Shown here piece by piece: positions 10,253-20,146 of a stretch of DNA of 64,000 nucleotides. Each line of letters opens with the position of its first letter. Position 1 is the first letter of the stretch. Under the pieces are notes generated by a model. That model ran no database searches. It was given only the letters and a program-made list of their open reading frames with translations, and was not told where the DNA came from. A program made the position numbers and the translations under genes. This DNA is from Devosia ureilytica (GTDB lineage: Bacteria > Pseudomonadota > Alphaproteobacteria > Rhizobiales > Devosiaceae). The stretch lies in contig NZ_JAMZCU010000003.1 of the NCBI RefSeq assembly GCF_024273195.1, positions 372,001-436,000 on the forward strand. The letters run 5' to 3'.

Positions 10253-10336
10253 AGCCGGTAGGTGTCGCTCCGCTATGGTGCGACGCAAGGCGGGGCAGCC
10301 AGGAGGACACAGGCCGCCCCGCAAGTCGTCATCAGC

Positions 10337-12241
10337 CTATTGCTGACCGGTCGGTTCGATATTGACGACCGTTTTCTTGAATGAACTCCACCAGGTGTAG
10401 GGAGCAGCGTAGAAGTTGTCCTGCTTGGGGAAGTTGGTCCAATAGGTCTTGTTGGTCGGGATAGTGGTCGGAATGTTCATCAGGTTGATCACCTGCATGT
10501 CTTCCGTCAGGTGCTGCGCGATGCTCCGGCCGTTTTCCAGGAACTGAGGGTCGTCGGTCGGCAGTTTGGCGCTATCGGCAACCAGCTCGAAAATGCGCTC
10601 GTCAGTGACGCGCATGAAATTGCCGTTGAGCGGGTCTGTTGAATCCGGCGGCAGGACGTAGCGCGCGTCAAACTGGCGCCAGGAATTCTGCCAGTTTGAA
10701 TTATAGGTGCAAGACTGGGACCAGTTGATCATCAGCTCGTTGCGGGCATTGGTGTTCTGGACCGTGGTCCATTCGCCGTTGTCCACCTGGCGGGTATTGA
10801 TGTTGAACCCGGCCTGGCGCCAGCTGTCGGCAATGGAGAAGCCGATGCGCTGGATAACCTTGTTCCAGTCGCCAGGAATGACGAATTCGAGCACCCAGGG
10901 CGAGCCGTCTTCGAGAGCGAAGAAGCCGTCTGCCCCCTTCTTCATGCCCACCGATTCAAGCAGCTTCGCCGCCTCAGCCGGATCATGTTTCCACCAGCCC
11001 ATGCCAAAGCCCCGCTCGATATCGTCGCCGGTGGGGAGCTCAGAGGCGTCGACGCCCTGCGATGCCAGCGCTTCGGTCAGCTCAGCACCGAAATTGGTAT
11101 TGTAGGGCTTGTAGCCGTCCGCCAGCGTCAGCTCTTCAAGCCAGGACTGAAGAGGGGCGTAATAGAGCGGATTGGTAATCGGCGTGTCTGCCAGCGGCAG
11201 GGCACCGGCCTTGAACTGGCCGCTCATCGACGAGATGCCGACCTGCTGCATATTGAGCGAGAGGGCCAGGGCCCAGCGCACTTCCGGTTTGTCAAATGGG
11301 GCGCGCTGCAGGTTCATGTAGACGCCGTAGGAGCAGGCGTCGTTCATGTCGTGATAGGGGAAGGTCGGCGAGAAACTCTCGATATTGGGATTGCGACCCT
11401 TGGCGGCCTGGATGGAGTCCGGGCTCATGAAGGTATCGACGTCATACTGGTTCTGAACAAAGGCAAGGGTCCGGGTTTCTTCGGCACCAAAGTCCTTGTA
11501 GAGCACATATTTGGGCTTGGGCTCGCCCAGGTTGCCCCAGCCGGAGCGTTCCCAGTCCTCGCGCAATTCCCAGAGCTGCCAGGAGCCGTTGGGATCAAAT
11601 TCCTTGATCTTGTAAGGCCCAAGGGTCACCGCATTGGTGTTCTGGAAGGTTACGACATCGTCGCCCTGCGGTTCGAAAATGTGCTTGGGCACGATCACGA
11701 ACTGACTGCCCCAGGTGTATACGCCCATCACTGTCTGGAAGTCATAGGAGGGGCGGCTGGTTTCGACCTCGAACGTAAAGTCGTCGATCTTCTTCCAGCT
11801 GGTGACGAAATTAGCGATCACGGCAACACGGCCGAGCTGGCTGCGATATTTGGTGTAGGTGTCGAGAGAGTAGATCACGTCGTCGGCGGTGAACTCGACG
11901 CCATCGCTCCAGTAGACCCCCTCGCGCAGCGTGACGCGGAACTGAGTGTGCTCGTCATTGAGCACTTCCACCGGTCCGGCGGCGAGTTCGGGATAGGATT
12001 GGCCCGTTGCCGTGTCCATTTCCCACAGCCAGCTCCAGCCCAGCTCGCGGAAGCCGCGCCAGATCGCATAGGCATTCATGGGGTTCTGGGCGGACGCGTT
12101 CGCGGCACGACCGTCAAAGGTCTGCACGATCAGGGTCTCGTCGCGCGGCGTGCCGACATCGGTCATCGTCTGCGCAATTGCGGTGGTTGTCAGCATGGCG
12201 CCGATAACGGACGCCACCAAAGTACGGCGAAGCCGAACCAT
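10337..12241 (-). CDS. ABC transporter substrate-binding protein, family 5 (Opp/Dpp type)
   Basis: This 634-residue periplasmic protein is first in the minus-strand operon. A signal peptide covers about residues 1-23 (hydrophobic VASVIGAMLTTTAIA, cleavage after AIA-Q). The mature part shows solute-binding family 5 features: LREGVYWSDGVEFTADDV near 105-125 and RWALALSLNMQQV further on. It is longer than peptide-binding members (about 530), as is common for oligosaccharide-binding ones. A strong AGGAGG ribosome site precedes the ATG. The downstream GH140-like genes suggest a plant-wall oligosaccharide ligand. Confidence 0.9.
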   Translation of the reverse strand: MVRLRRTLVASVIGAMLTTTAIAQTMTDVGTPRDETLIVQTFDGRAANASAQNPMNAYAIWRGFRELGWSWLWEMDTATGQSYPELAAGPVEVLNDEHTQFRVTLREGVYWSDGVEFTADDVIYSLDTYTKYRSQLGRVAVIANFVTSWKKIDDFTFEVETSRPSYDFQTVMGVYTWGSQFVIVPKHIFEPQGDDVVTFQNTNAVTLGPYKIKEFDPNGSWQLWELREDWERSGWGNLGEPKPKYVLYKDFGAEETRTLAFVQNQYDVDTFMSPDSIQAAKGRNPNIESFSPTFPYHDMNDACSYGVYMNLQRAPFDKPEVRWALALSLNMQQVGISSMSGQFKAGALPLADTPITNPLYYAPLQSWLEELTLADGYKPYNTNFGAELTEALASQGVDASELPTGDDIERGFGMGWWKHDPAEAAKLLESVGMKKGADGFFALEDGSPWVLEFVIPGDWNKVIQRIGFSIADSWRQAGFNINTRQVDNGEWTTVQNTNARNELMINWSQSCTYNSNWQNSWRQFDARYVLPPDSTDPLNGNFMRVTDERIFELVADSAKLPTDDPQFLENGRSIAQHLTEDMQVINLMNIPTTIPTNKTYWTNFPKQDNFYAAPYTWWSSFKKTVVNIEPTGQQ

Positions 12242-12526
12242 ATTCTCCTCCTGTGCCAGTCGCCAGCCCTCCAGCTGGTCAACCTACGAAACGCGAGGCG
12301 CTTCAGGAGATATGAGGGCGCGCTTTCGGCCTCACGCCCAAGCTCACGCTCGGGCACGATCAAACGAGCCGCCAGTCTTCCAAATCCTCCCGACTGCTCT
12401 CGCAGCGGTCGCAAGCTCGCATTTTTGTTTTCGATTTCTTGCGATTGCTAACGATTATGGACGAGTGCGAAGGTTGTCAATGCACTTTCGCCAACAATCG
12501 GAGGTCGAAGCATCGGCAACCCACAG
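12242..12526 (-). promoter_or_regulatory. promoter region of the Opp-type/GH140-like operon
   Basis: This 285-base gap holds the promoter for the operon that begins at 12241. At 12433-12443 the plus strand reads GATTTCTTGCG inside an AT-rich patch. A closely similar segment, on the other strand, is found at 13485-13494 between the DeoR gene and the transketolase operon. This shared element is a candidate binding site for the DeoR protein encoded between them. No classical -35/-10 pair is confidently placed. Confidence 0.35.
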
Positions 12527-13354
12527 CTAGCGCGCGATGATTACGTCGACACCGCGCCGTTCGAATTCAGCGCGATCACTATCCGAGATGCCATCGTCGG
12601 TAATGAGCGTGTGGACCATCTCCACCCCACCAAGGGCGGAGAACGAGACGCGGCCGATCTTGGTTGAATCGGCCAGAAGGTAGACATGCGAAGCCGCCTT
12701 GACCATGGCGCGCTTGACGTAAATGTCACCGATCGCCGGGTAGGTCAGTCCGACGTCGAAGGAGACCCCGGCCGTGGCCAGGAACAGCTTCTGCGCATAG
12801 ATGCCAACGAAAAACTCAACCGATTTCTCGCCGCTCAAACTGAGCGTTGGAGCCTTGAACTGCCCCGCCGGCATGTGGACCGTGTTTGTGGGGCTGGCGC
12901 CAAGAATAAGGGCGATGTTCAGGGCATTGGTAATGATGTTAAGCTCTTGTCTGGTCTTCAGATTTTCGGCGAATTGCGTCGTCGTCGTGCCAGAGTCGAT
13001 GATCAGTGTGTCATGGTCGGCCACCAGGGCCGCCGCCGCCATTCCGATTGCGCGCTTTTTGTCCATGTTCTGCACATGCTGCAGCGACATGGACTGCACC
13101 TGTTGCGGGATGGACTTGAGATAGGCGCCGCCGTGCTCGCGCGTTATGTAGCCGTCGGAATCCAGACGCTCCAGGTCCTGGCGAATAGTCGCCTCTGAAA
13201 CGCCGAAGGCGCTGGACAGGTCGCGCACGCGCGCACTGCCCTCTTCTTGCAGCCACTCCAATATGCGCATGCGCCGCGGTTCGGCGAGCAATTGCGGCTG
13301 ACCGGTTGCCCCATCAACACCACCACGCCGCCGGGAACCCTTCACTTTCTGCAT
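12527..13354 (-). CDS. DeoR/GlpR-family transcriptional regulator
   Basis: This 275-residue repressor-type protein has an N-terminal DeoR winged helix (about 22-80: RRMRILEWLQEEG, then VSEATIRQDLERLDSDG, REHGGA). The C-terminal sugar-phosphate sensor domain includes DSGTTTTQFAENL and DSTKIGRVSF, which are phosphate-sugar contacts in this family. I chose the ATG at 13354 (MQKVKGS) because it gives near-family length; the open frame runs 61 codons further upstream. It lies between the two proposed apiose operons and is divergent from the transketolase genes, so it probably represses both in response to a sugar phosphate. Confidence 0.9.
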   Translation of the reverse strand: MQKVKGSRRRGGVDGATGQPQLLAEPRRMRILEWLQEEGSARVRDLSSAFGVSEATIRQDLERLDSDGYITREHGGAYLKSIPQQVQSMSLQHVQNMDKKRAIGMAAAALVADHDTLIIDSGTTTTQFAENLKTRQELNIITNALNIALILGASPTNTVHMPAGQFKAPTLSLSGEKSVEFFVGIYAQKLFLATAGVSFDVGLTYPAIGDIYVKRAMVKAASHVYLLADSTKIGRVSFSALGGVEMVHTLITDDGISDSDRAEFERRGVDVIIAR

Positions 13355-13647
13355 TCTCCGCCCCACTACTTCCTGCTCAACAGCACGCGAGACATGTGCT
13401 CGCCCACCCCCGCAAGGCATAGAGCTTTCCGGCCGCAATGTCGCTGAAAAATGCGCGACGTCCGAAACCTGGAACGCAATAAAACGCAGAAATCGCAAAT
13501 TTTCCTTATTGCACGAAAGCAAAACGCGCTGTAGCACTCAAAGAGGCAAAGGCGATCACATCAATCGGATGGGGGCGTATTTGCTCCGGCTCGCCAGGAC
13601 CGCGATCAACGCAGCCTGACAGTTTCAATGCGGCCTGGGAGGTAGGA
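13355..13647. promoter_or_regulatory. divergent regulatory region, deoR-type gene / transketolase operon
   Basis: This 293-base region separates divergent genes and must contain both promoters. Segments at 13481-13505 and 13511-13527 are rich in ACGCA, AAATCGC and CGAAAGC half-site-like words. DeoR-family operators typically carry TTTCG/CGAAA or GATTTC-type repeats. CGCAGAAATC at 13485-13494 mirrors GATTTCTTGCG at 12433-12443. This is suggestive only. Confidence 0.35.
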
Positions 13648-14486
<839 letters not shown>

Positions 14487-14487
<1 letters not shown>

Positions 14488-15446
14488 TGAGCGCTGCTGC
14501 CCCTTCAAAGAGCGATCTATTTGACTGCCGCGACAGCTTCGCCGCCACGATTGAGGCCCTTGCTGAAGCCGATCCGCGCATCGTCACCGTCGTCAGCGAC
14601 AGTGTCGGCTCTTCAAAACTCGGCGGTTTCCGCACAAAATTTCCCGACCGCATGGTCAATGTCGGCATTGCCGAACAGACCTTGGTCGCGGTCGGTGCAG
14701 GCCTGGCCAATGGCGGCAAGCTGCCCTTCGTTTCCGCGGCATCCTGCTTCATCACTGGGCGCGCGCTCGAACAGGTCAAGGCCGACATCGCTTATTCCAA
14801 TGTCAATGTGAAGCTGATCGGCCAGTCCTCGGGTGTCGCCTATGGCGAGCTGGGCCCGACCCACCACTCCATCGAAGATCTCGCCTGGCTCCGTCTATTC
14901 AACAACATGAAGCTGATCGTCCCGGCCGATCCCTGGCAGACGGCGGAAGCGATCAAGGCCGCTGCCGCTTATGACGGCCCGGTCTTTGTCCGCGTCAGCC
15001 GCATGGCTGTGCCCGCGCTCGAACGCCCCGCAAATGCCGTGTTCGAGATCGGCATGGCCGAAACTCTGATTGAGGGGGTCGACGCCACCATCATCGCCAA
15101 TGGCACCATGGTTCATCGCGCCGTCGCGGTTGCCAAGGCGCTCGCTGCCGAAGGCATTTCGGCCCGTGTGGTCAACATGGCGACGGTCAATCCGCTCGAC
15201 GAAGCGGCCATTGCTGCTGCCACCGAAACCGGCGCCATCGTCACTGTGGAAGAGCATTCCGTGCGCGGCGGCCTGGGCGGCGCAGTCGCCGAAGTCGTCG
15301 TCGGCACAAACCCAGTGCCCATGCGCATCCTCGGCTTCCCCGGCTTCGTGCCGACCGGCTCGGCCGATTGGCTCTTCGACCATTTCGGCCTCAACGACGC
15401 CGGTATCGCCGATGCCGTTCGCCAGACCATCGCGCGGAAAAAATGA
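14487..15446 (+). CDS. aptB: transketolase, C-terminal (pyrimidine-binding) subunit; apulose-4-phosphate transketolase subunit candidate
   Basis: This 319-residue protein starts at the ATG overlapping the previous stop (TGATG). The pyrimidine-binding domain shows the VGIAEQTLVAVGAGLA motif with the catalytic Glu that activates TPP, and GELGPTHHSIEDLAWLR. A transketolase C-terminal domain (about 190-310) includes VEEHSVRGGLGGAVAEV. It forms a complete enzyme with 13648-14487. The next gene overlaps by four bases. Confidence 0.87.
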
Positions 15447-16936
15447 CCAGCGAGTGGATCCTCGCCATCGACCAGGGCACCACCAACACCAAGGCGCTGC
15501 TGGTGGACGCCACCGGACGCGTGCATCACCAGGCATCAGTGCCCAATGTCGTCACCTATCCGCAACCCGGCTGGGCCGAGCAATCGGCCACGGCGCTGTT
15601 TGATGGCGTAAAGGCAGTCATCGCCGAAGTCGTCGCCAATGCCGGCAACGCCACGATCGCCGGCATTGGTATTTCCAACCAGCGCGAATCCATTCTGATC
15701 TGGGATGCAGCCACTGGCGAACCGATCGGTCCCGTCGTCATCTGGCAGTGCCGGCGCTCGGCCCTAATATGCGATGCGCTCCGCGCGGCGGGTCATGCCG
15801 ACGCCATCGAGGCGAAAACCGGCCTCGCCCTCGACCCTCTCTTCCCGGCCGCGAAAATCGCCTGGCTTCTCGACAACATACCGGGCGCCCGCGCACGCGC
15901 CGAGAAGGGCGAACTGCGCGCCGGAACCGTCGATGCCTGGCTGCTCTGGAACCTCACCGGCGGCGCGGTTCACGCCACGGACCACTCCAACGCCTCTCGA
16001 ACCCAGCTCTTCAATACCGAGGCCCTGACCTGGGACGCTGGACTTTGCGCGCTGTTCGGCGTGCCACAAAACATGCTGGCCGAGGTCAAATCCTCTGACA
16101 CCCATTTCGGTGTCACCGCCCAAGGCGTCACCGCCCTCCCCGCCGGCACGCCGATCCTCGCCATGATCGGCGATTCCCATGCCGCTTTGTTTGGCCATGG
16201 CGTGCGGATACCCGGCACCGTAAAGGCCACGTACGGCACCGGCACCTCGCTGATGGCGCTGACACCCAAGCGCGTCCGGTCAACTCATGGGATTTCCAGC
16301 ACCATCGCCTGGAGCCAACAGGGGAATGTGCAGCACGCGCTCGAAGGCAATATCTCCGTTTCCGGGCAAACCGCCTCTTTCGCCGCCGAACTCCTTGGCC
16401 TTGCCGACGCCGCGGCCCTTTCGGACCTGGCCGAAACCGTGCCTGACAGCAATGGCGTCGCCTTCGTGCCCGCCCTTGTCGGCCTGGGCGCCCCCTATTG
16501 GCGGGCCGATGCGCGCGGGACCATCACCGGCCTTTCTCTCGGAACCAAGCCGGCGCATCTGGCTCGTGCTGCCCTCGAAGCGATCGCCTTCCAGGTTGGC
16601 GATGTCTATTCGGCCATGGAGGCCGATATGGGCGCGCCGCTGGGCGAGTTGCGGGCCGATGGCGGCGCCTCGCGCAACCCGCTGCTGATGCAGTTCCAGT
16701 CCGACATTCTGGGCCGGCCCGTAGCTAGTGCCGCAGCGCCCGAAGTCAGTGCCCTTGGTGCTGCGGCCCTCGCCTTTTCGGCACTGGGCATCGCCATGCC
16801 GGGCGTTCCGGCCGCCGGTCATTTCGCGCCGCAGATGGAAGCGACCGAAGCCCTGAAGCATCGCCAGCGTTGGCAATCCGCGGTGACCCAGACGCTGGCC
16901 ATAAGCAATCAACAGACTTCCGGAGGAAACCCATGA
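15443..16936 (+). CDS. FGGY-family carbohydrate kinase; D-apulose kinase candidate
   Basis: This 497-residue kinase begins MTSEWILAIDQGTTNTKALL, the phosphate-binding start of FGGY kinases, with the ATG inside an ATGA overlap. Further motifs are WQCRRS (about 99) and YGTGTSLMAL. FVPALVGLGAPYWRADARG and ADGGASRNPLLMQFQSDILG are FGGY C-terminal signatures. It resembles glycerol/xylulose kinases in overall form. Its position between a split transketolase and a TIM-barrel isomerase suggests phosphorylation of the ketose made by the isomerase. Confidence 0.88.
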   Translation: MTSEWILAIDQGTTNTKALLVDATGRVHHQASVPNVVTYPQPGWAEQSATALFDGVKAVIAEVVANAGNATIAGIGISNQRESILIWDAATGEPIGPVVIWQCRRSALICDALRAAGHADAIEAKTGLALDPLFPAAKIAWLLDNIPGARARAEKGELRAGTVDAWLLWNLTGGAVHATDHSNASRTQLFNTEALTWDAGLCALFGVPQNMLAEVKSSDTHFGVTAQGVTALPAGTPILAMIGDSHAALFGHGVRIPGTVKATYGTGTSLMALTPKRVRSTHGISSTIAWSQQGNVQHALEGNISVSGQTASFAAELLGLADAAALSDLAETVPDSNGVAFVPALVGLGAPYWRADARGTITGLSLGTKPAHLARAALEAIAFQVGDVYSAMEADMGAPLGELRADGGASRNPLLMQFQSDILGRPVASAAAPEVSALGAAALAFSALGIAMPGVPAAGHFAPQMEATEALKHRQRWQSAVTQTLAISNQQTSGGNP

Positions 16937-17922
16937 CCACACCACGCTTCGGCGCCGGTATCTGGCATTTTGCCACCTATCTCGACCGTTACGCCACCGA
17001 CGGCTATGGCGTGCCGCGCAACATCATCGAGGCAATCGACCTTGCCGGCCAGGTCAAGGACTTGTCCGTCGTCGACCTCAACTGGCCCTATTTCGGCGGT
17101 GACTATTCCAACGAGCAGATCAAGACCGCGCTTGATCGCAACAAGCTCGGCGTCATCGGCATCACCCCGGAAATCTATACCCGTGACTTCGTCAGGGGTG
17201 CCTTCACCAATCCCGATGCTGGCATTCGACGCAAGGCGCATGAACTGATCACCGCCGCCTGCGATGTCGTCCGCTTCCACAAGGCCGACTATGTGAAGCT
17301 CTGGCCAGGCCAGGACGGCTGGGACTACCCCTTCCAGGTTGACTATTCGACCCAGTGGCAACGTTCGCTGGACGGTGTCGGACAGCTCGCGAGCGAAAAC
17401 CCGGACCTCAAGTTCGTCATCGAATACAAGCCGCGCGAACCGCGCGTGCGCATGAGCTTTGGCTCGGTTGCCCGCACCATTCTGGGCATCGAAAAGATCG
17501 GCTTGCCCAATGTCGGCATCCTGCTCGATTTCGGTCACGCCATCATGGGCGGCGAATCCGCGGCTGACAGCGCCCAGCTCGCCATCGACCATGGCCGCCT
17601 CTTCGGCATGGACGTCAACGATAACTACCGCTCCTGGGACGATGACCTCGTCGCCGGGAGCCTGCATCCGCTCGAACTGTTCGAGTTCTTCTACGTCCTC
17701 AAGAAGAACAATTGGAACGGCGTCTGGCAGCTCGACCAGTTCCCCTTCCGCGAAGACTCCGTCGCGACGGCCACCCACGCCATCGACTTCCTCAAGGCCG
17801 CGGCCAAAGGCCTCGACCGCCTCGACTTCGACGCGCTGCACGAAGCCCAGAGCCGCCACGACGCTATCGGCGCCATGAAGATCGCCCAGAAAGCCCTCTT
17901 CGGCGCCTTGGGAGAACAGTAA
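16933..17922 (+). CDS. sugar isomerase/epimerase, xylose-isomerase-like TIM barrel; D-apiose isomerase candidate
   Basis: This 329-residue protein starts at the ATG behind GGAGGAAACCC, overlapping the kinase stop. It is a xylose-isomerase-like TIM barrel. Candidate metal ligands are seen in FVIEYKPREPR (Glu, about 177-187), ILLDFGHAIMGG (Asp and His, about 200-211) and FGMDVNDNYRSWDDD (about 225-240), near the C-terminal WQLDQFPFRED. The family interconverts free aldoses and ketoses. In transketolase-type apiose clusters this fold supplies the apiose-to-apulose step. No other isomerase is in the operon. Confidence 0.82.
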   Translation: MTTPRFGAGIWHFATYLDRYATDGYGVPRNIIEAIDLAGQVKDLSVVDLNWPYFGGDYSNEQIKTALDRNKLGVIGITPEIYTRDFVRGAFTNPDAGIRRKAHELITAACDVVRFHKADYVKLWPGQDGWDYPFQVDYSTQWQRSLDGVGQLASENPDLKFVIEYKPREPRVRMSFGSVARTILGIEKIGLPNVGILLDFGHAIMGGESAADSAQLAIDHGRLFGMDVNDNYRSWDDDLVAGSLHPLELFEFFYVLKKNNWNGVWQLDQFPFREDSVATATHAIDFLKAAAKGLDRLDFDALHEAQSRHDAIGAMKIAQKALFGALGEQ

Positions 17923-18827
17923 TGACCACTCTCCCCCGCGAAAAGCGCGCCCGCCTGATCCTGAATACGGACGCCAAGAACGAGGCCGATGACCAGTTCA
18001 CCATCGTCCACGCGCTGCTGACCCCGACCTTCGACTTCCACGGCATCATCGCCGCCCACTTCGGCGCGCACCGCTCCAAGACATCGATGGAAGACAGCCG
18101 CGTCGAGATCGATCATCTCCTCAAGCTGATGGATCTCGAAGGCCGCATCCCCGTCGCCAATGGCGCCGCAACGGCCCTGCCCGACGAGAACACCCCGGTG
18201 CCCTCGCCTGGTGCCCAGCTGATCATCGATCAGGCCATGAGCGACGATGATCGACCCCTTTATGTGGCATTCCTTGGCCCGTTGACCGATATGGCCTCGG
18301 CGCTGCTGATGGAACCCCGTCTCAATGACCGCAATGTCATCTGCGTCTGGATCGGCGGCGGCGTCTGGCCATCAGGGGGGCGCGAATTCAACCTGATGAA
18401 CGATATTGCCGCGGCCAATGTGGTGATGCGCTCGAAAATCCAGGTCTGGCAGATCCCGTCCACTGTCTATCGCATGATGGCGGTGAGCTATGCCGAACTG
18501 CAGGAGCGCTGCGAGGACAAGGGGCCGATCGGCAAGTATCTGGTGGACCAGTTGATCGACTGGAACCTGCGTGTCCATCAGGGCCCGATCGAGCATCGTT
18601 CGCTCGGCGACACGCCGGCGCTATCGGTCATTCTCAACCCCATGGGCGGCGTTTCAGAATGGCGCCCGGCGCCCGAATTCTCGCCACAGATGCACTATGT
18701 GCATACCGGTCAGCACCGGCCTATCAAGGTCTATGACACCATCGACGTGCGCTACATCCTTGAAGACTTCTACGCAAAGCTGGCCCGCTTCCACAGAGGC
18801 GTTCAGGGGTTGGCCAATTTCGGCTGA
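17922..18827 (+). CDS. nucleoside-hydrolase-fold protein
   Basis: This 301-residue protein starts at an ATG overlapping the previous stop by one base. The N-terminal LILNTDAKNEADDQFTIVHAL is a modified nucleoside-hydrolase metal motif (the canonical form has DxDxxxDD). FLGPLTDMASALLMEP and WIGGGVWPSGGREFNLMNDIAAA match later family motifs, including the second metal/ribose-contact region. It is the last gene of the operon before a terminator. A purine role is odd here. A hydrolase acting on another beta-furanoside, such as apioside, would suit the context, but that is a hypothesis. Confidence 0.82.
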   Translation: MTTLPREKRARLILNTDAKNEADDQFTIVHALLTPTFDFHGIIAAHFGAHRSKTSMEDSRVEIDHLLKLMDLEGRIPVANGAATALPDENTPVPSPGAQLIIDQAMSDDDRPLYVAFLGPLTDMASALLMEPRLNDRNVICVWIGGGVWPSGGREFNLMNDIAAANVVMRSKIQVWQIPSTVYRMMAVSYAELQERCEDKGPIGKYLVDQLIDWNLRVHQGPIEHRSLGDTPALSVILNPMGGVSEWRPAPEFSPQMHYVHTGQHRPIKVYDTIDVRYILEDFYAKLARFHRGVQGLANFG

Positions 18828-18851
18828 TGCAAGCCTTGGTGCCACAGATCT

Positions 18852-18881
18852 GCCCGCCGCTCGTGTGACGGCGGGCATTTT
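18852..18881 (+). terminator. rho-independent terminator after the transketolase operon
   Basis: Stem GCCCGCCG (18852-18859) pairs with CGGCGGGC (18869-18876), followed by ATTTTCT. It lies 25 bases after the operon's last stop. Confidence 0.85.
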
Positions 18882-18970
18882 CTCATCCGCCGCCTGTCAG
18901 TGAGCGACCGGTTGGCTCCTAAACGGAGCCCGGCAAATGCCACGCCCTGGCGCTGATTGCAGTACACTGG

Positions 18971-19213
18971 TCACCCGTCAAAGTTCTCGGACTCGAAATT
19001 GGCCGCTCTGTAGCCGACAATCTGCCCGAGATCGTCGCGCACAGTGACCTTGATCTCTTGGGCCTTGGGATCATGCGCGGCGTCGGCGGCCATGTCCCCC
19101 AATGCGCGCTCCGCTTCCTTGAGCGCGTGGGCATTGTCTGGGAACTCGGCCCCTATCGTATCATCATCCACGCGTCCGTCCGCTTGGTGGATGTCAAAAA
19201 AGTAGGTCGGCAT
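18971..19213 (-). CDS. DUF6894-family small protein
   Basis: This 80-residue protein begins MPTYFFDIHQADGRVDDD, the typical start of small proteobacterial DUF6894 proteins, with PDNAHALKEAERALGDMA matching the family helix. GGAG lies about nine bases ahead of this ATG; a longer open frame upstream is not needed. Function unknown; members are often near stress genes. A weak EcfG-like element (one mismatch in the -35 half, GCAAC) lies on the minus strand upstream, around 19243-19267. Confidence 0.8.
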   Translation of the reverse strand: MPTYFFDIHQADGRVDDDTIGAEFPDNAHALKEAERALGDMAADAAHDPKAQEIKVTVRDDLGQIVGYRAANFESENFDG

Positions 19214-19569
19214 TTCTCGGTCTCCTGCGTGATGGGCAGTGGAAACGAGCGCGCAGACCAAGTGTTGCAATGCCGTGATCGGTGTTGATCGGCTCAGCGA
19301 TCAATTCTCTCAAGCAAATGTACGACGCCGACTTTCCCAAGACCGTCATTGAGCGCTCGTGGTTCGCGATGGCAATGCTGGCAATCTCAGCAACAGAGAT
19401 CTAGCACCGCTTTTGGCGCACCTGAGGCGCTGCATCTTCTCGAGACAGCGCTTCGAGCGTCACCTGCGCCAAAACACCACCGGCAGGCGAGGCCACGGCA
19501 GGCCGCGAACCTGACGGCGAGATTACAATCGATGACACCAAAATATAACTGATAATTCAATCACTTATA
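19214..19569. other. intergenic stretch without recognised gene
   Basis: Apart from the possible weak stress promoter at 19243-19267, I see no gene, RNA or repeat. The last 60 bases are AT-rich and lead into the promoter at 19570. Confidence 0.5.
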
Positions 19570-19594
19570 GGAACCACAGGGTCGAACTGCCGTT
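19570..19594 (+). promoter_or_regulatory. EcfG-type general stress promoter
   Basis: GGAAC at 19570-19574 and CGTT at 19591-19594 are separated by 16 bases. This matches the alphaproteobacterial EcfG (sigma general stress) consensus GGAAC-N16/17-CGTT. It lies 35 bases before the start of the secreted protein at 19629. Confidence 0.75.
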
Positions 19595-19628
19595 TACGGC
19601 GTGGGGCTTGCAACACAGGAACCTAACA

Positions 19629-20090
19629 ATGCGTAAACTTTCTCTACTTGCCTTCGCCGCTGCGATGTCCACCTCGACCATGGCTATCGCTCAGGAAGAG
19701 CTCATCAGCGTCGATCTGTCCGGGATCAGCGACGCGCTGGCCACTGAACTCAACATAGAGATCGATGATGTCCCCCAGACCATCGATCTGTCCGCAGATG
19801 TGGCAGCCGCAGTTTGCGGTGTTGAAGTGGCTACTTTGGAAGACAGCTGCGTGGCCATTACGACCACGGCCGATTTGATCGCCGCCATCGAGAATGATGA
19901 TGACGATGGATCAATCGATGCCAATAGCGCGCGCGAATTTGCTCCTGGCCAGCAGGATGGTCCGGCCAAGGACTATGCGCCAGGTCAGCAGGATGGCGAT
20001 GCCAAGGACAGCGCGCCTGGCCAGATGAAGAAGAGTGCCGACACTGACGGTGACGACAGCGCCGAAGACGACGACAGCACCGAAGACTAA
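19629..20090 (+). CDS. secreted acidic protein with APGQ-type repeats
   Basis: This 153-residue protein starts at MRKLSLLAF, behind AGGAACCTAACA. A signal peptide covers about 1-22 (cleavage near AIA-Q). The middle part has two cysteines (AAAVCGVEV, LEDSCVAI), possibly a disulphide. Near residues 101-130 a 12-residue unit repeats: FAPGQQDGPAKD, YAPGQQDGDAKD, then SAPGQMKK. The tail is almost pure Asp/Glu/Ser. The family is not recognised. The EcfG-type promoter just upstream suggests stress induction in the periplasm or envelope. Confidence 0.8.
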   Translation: MRKLSLLAFAAAMSTSTMAIAQEELISVDLSGISDALATELNIEIDDVPQTIDLSADVAAAVCGVEVATLEDSCVAITTTADLIAAIENDDDDGSIDANSAREFAPGQQDGPAKDYAPGQQDGDAKDSAPGQMKKSADTDGDDSAEDDDSTED

Positions 20091-20146
20091 ATCTGGAGGG
20101 GAGCTCGGCCCTGCGCCGGACTCCCCACCCTCGGGAGGTCCACGAC

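Noticed and set aside
19243..19267. EcfG-like promoter for the DUF6894 gene (minus strand)
   Set aside because: The -35 half is GCAAC, one base off the invariant GGAAC, so I do not list it as a feature of its own.
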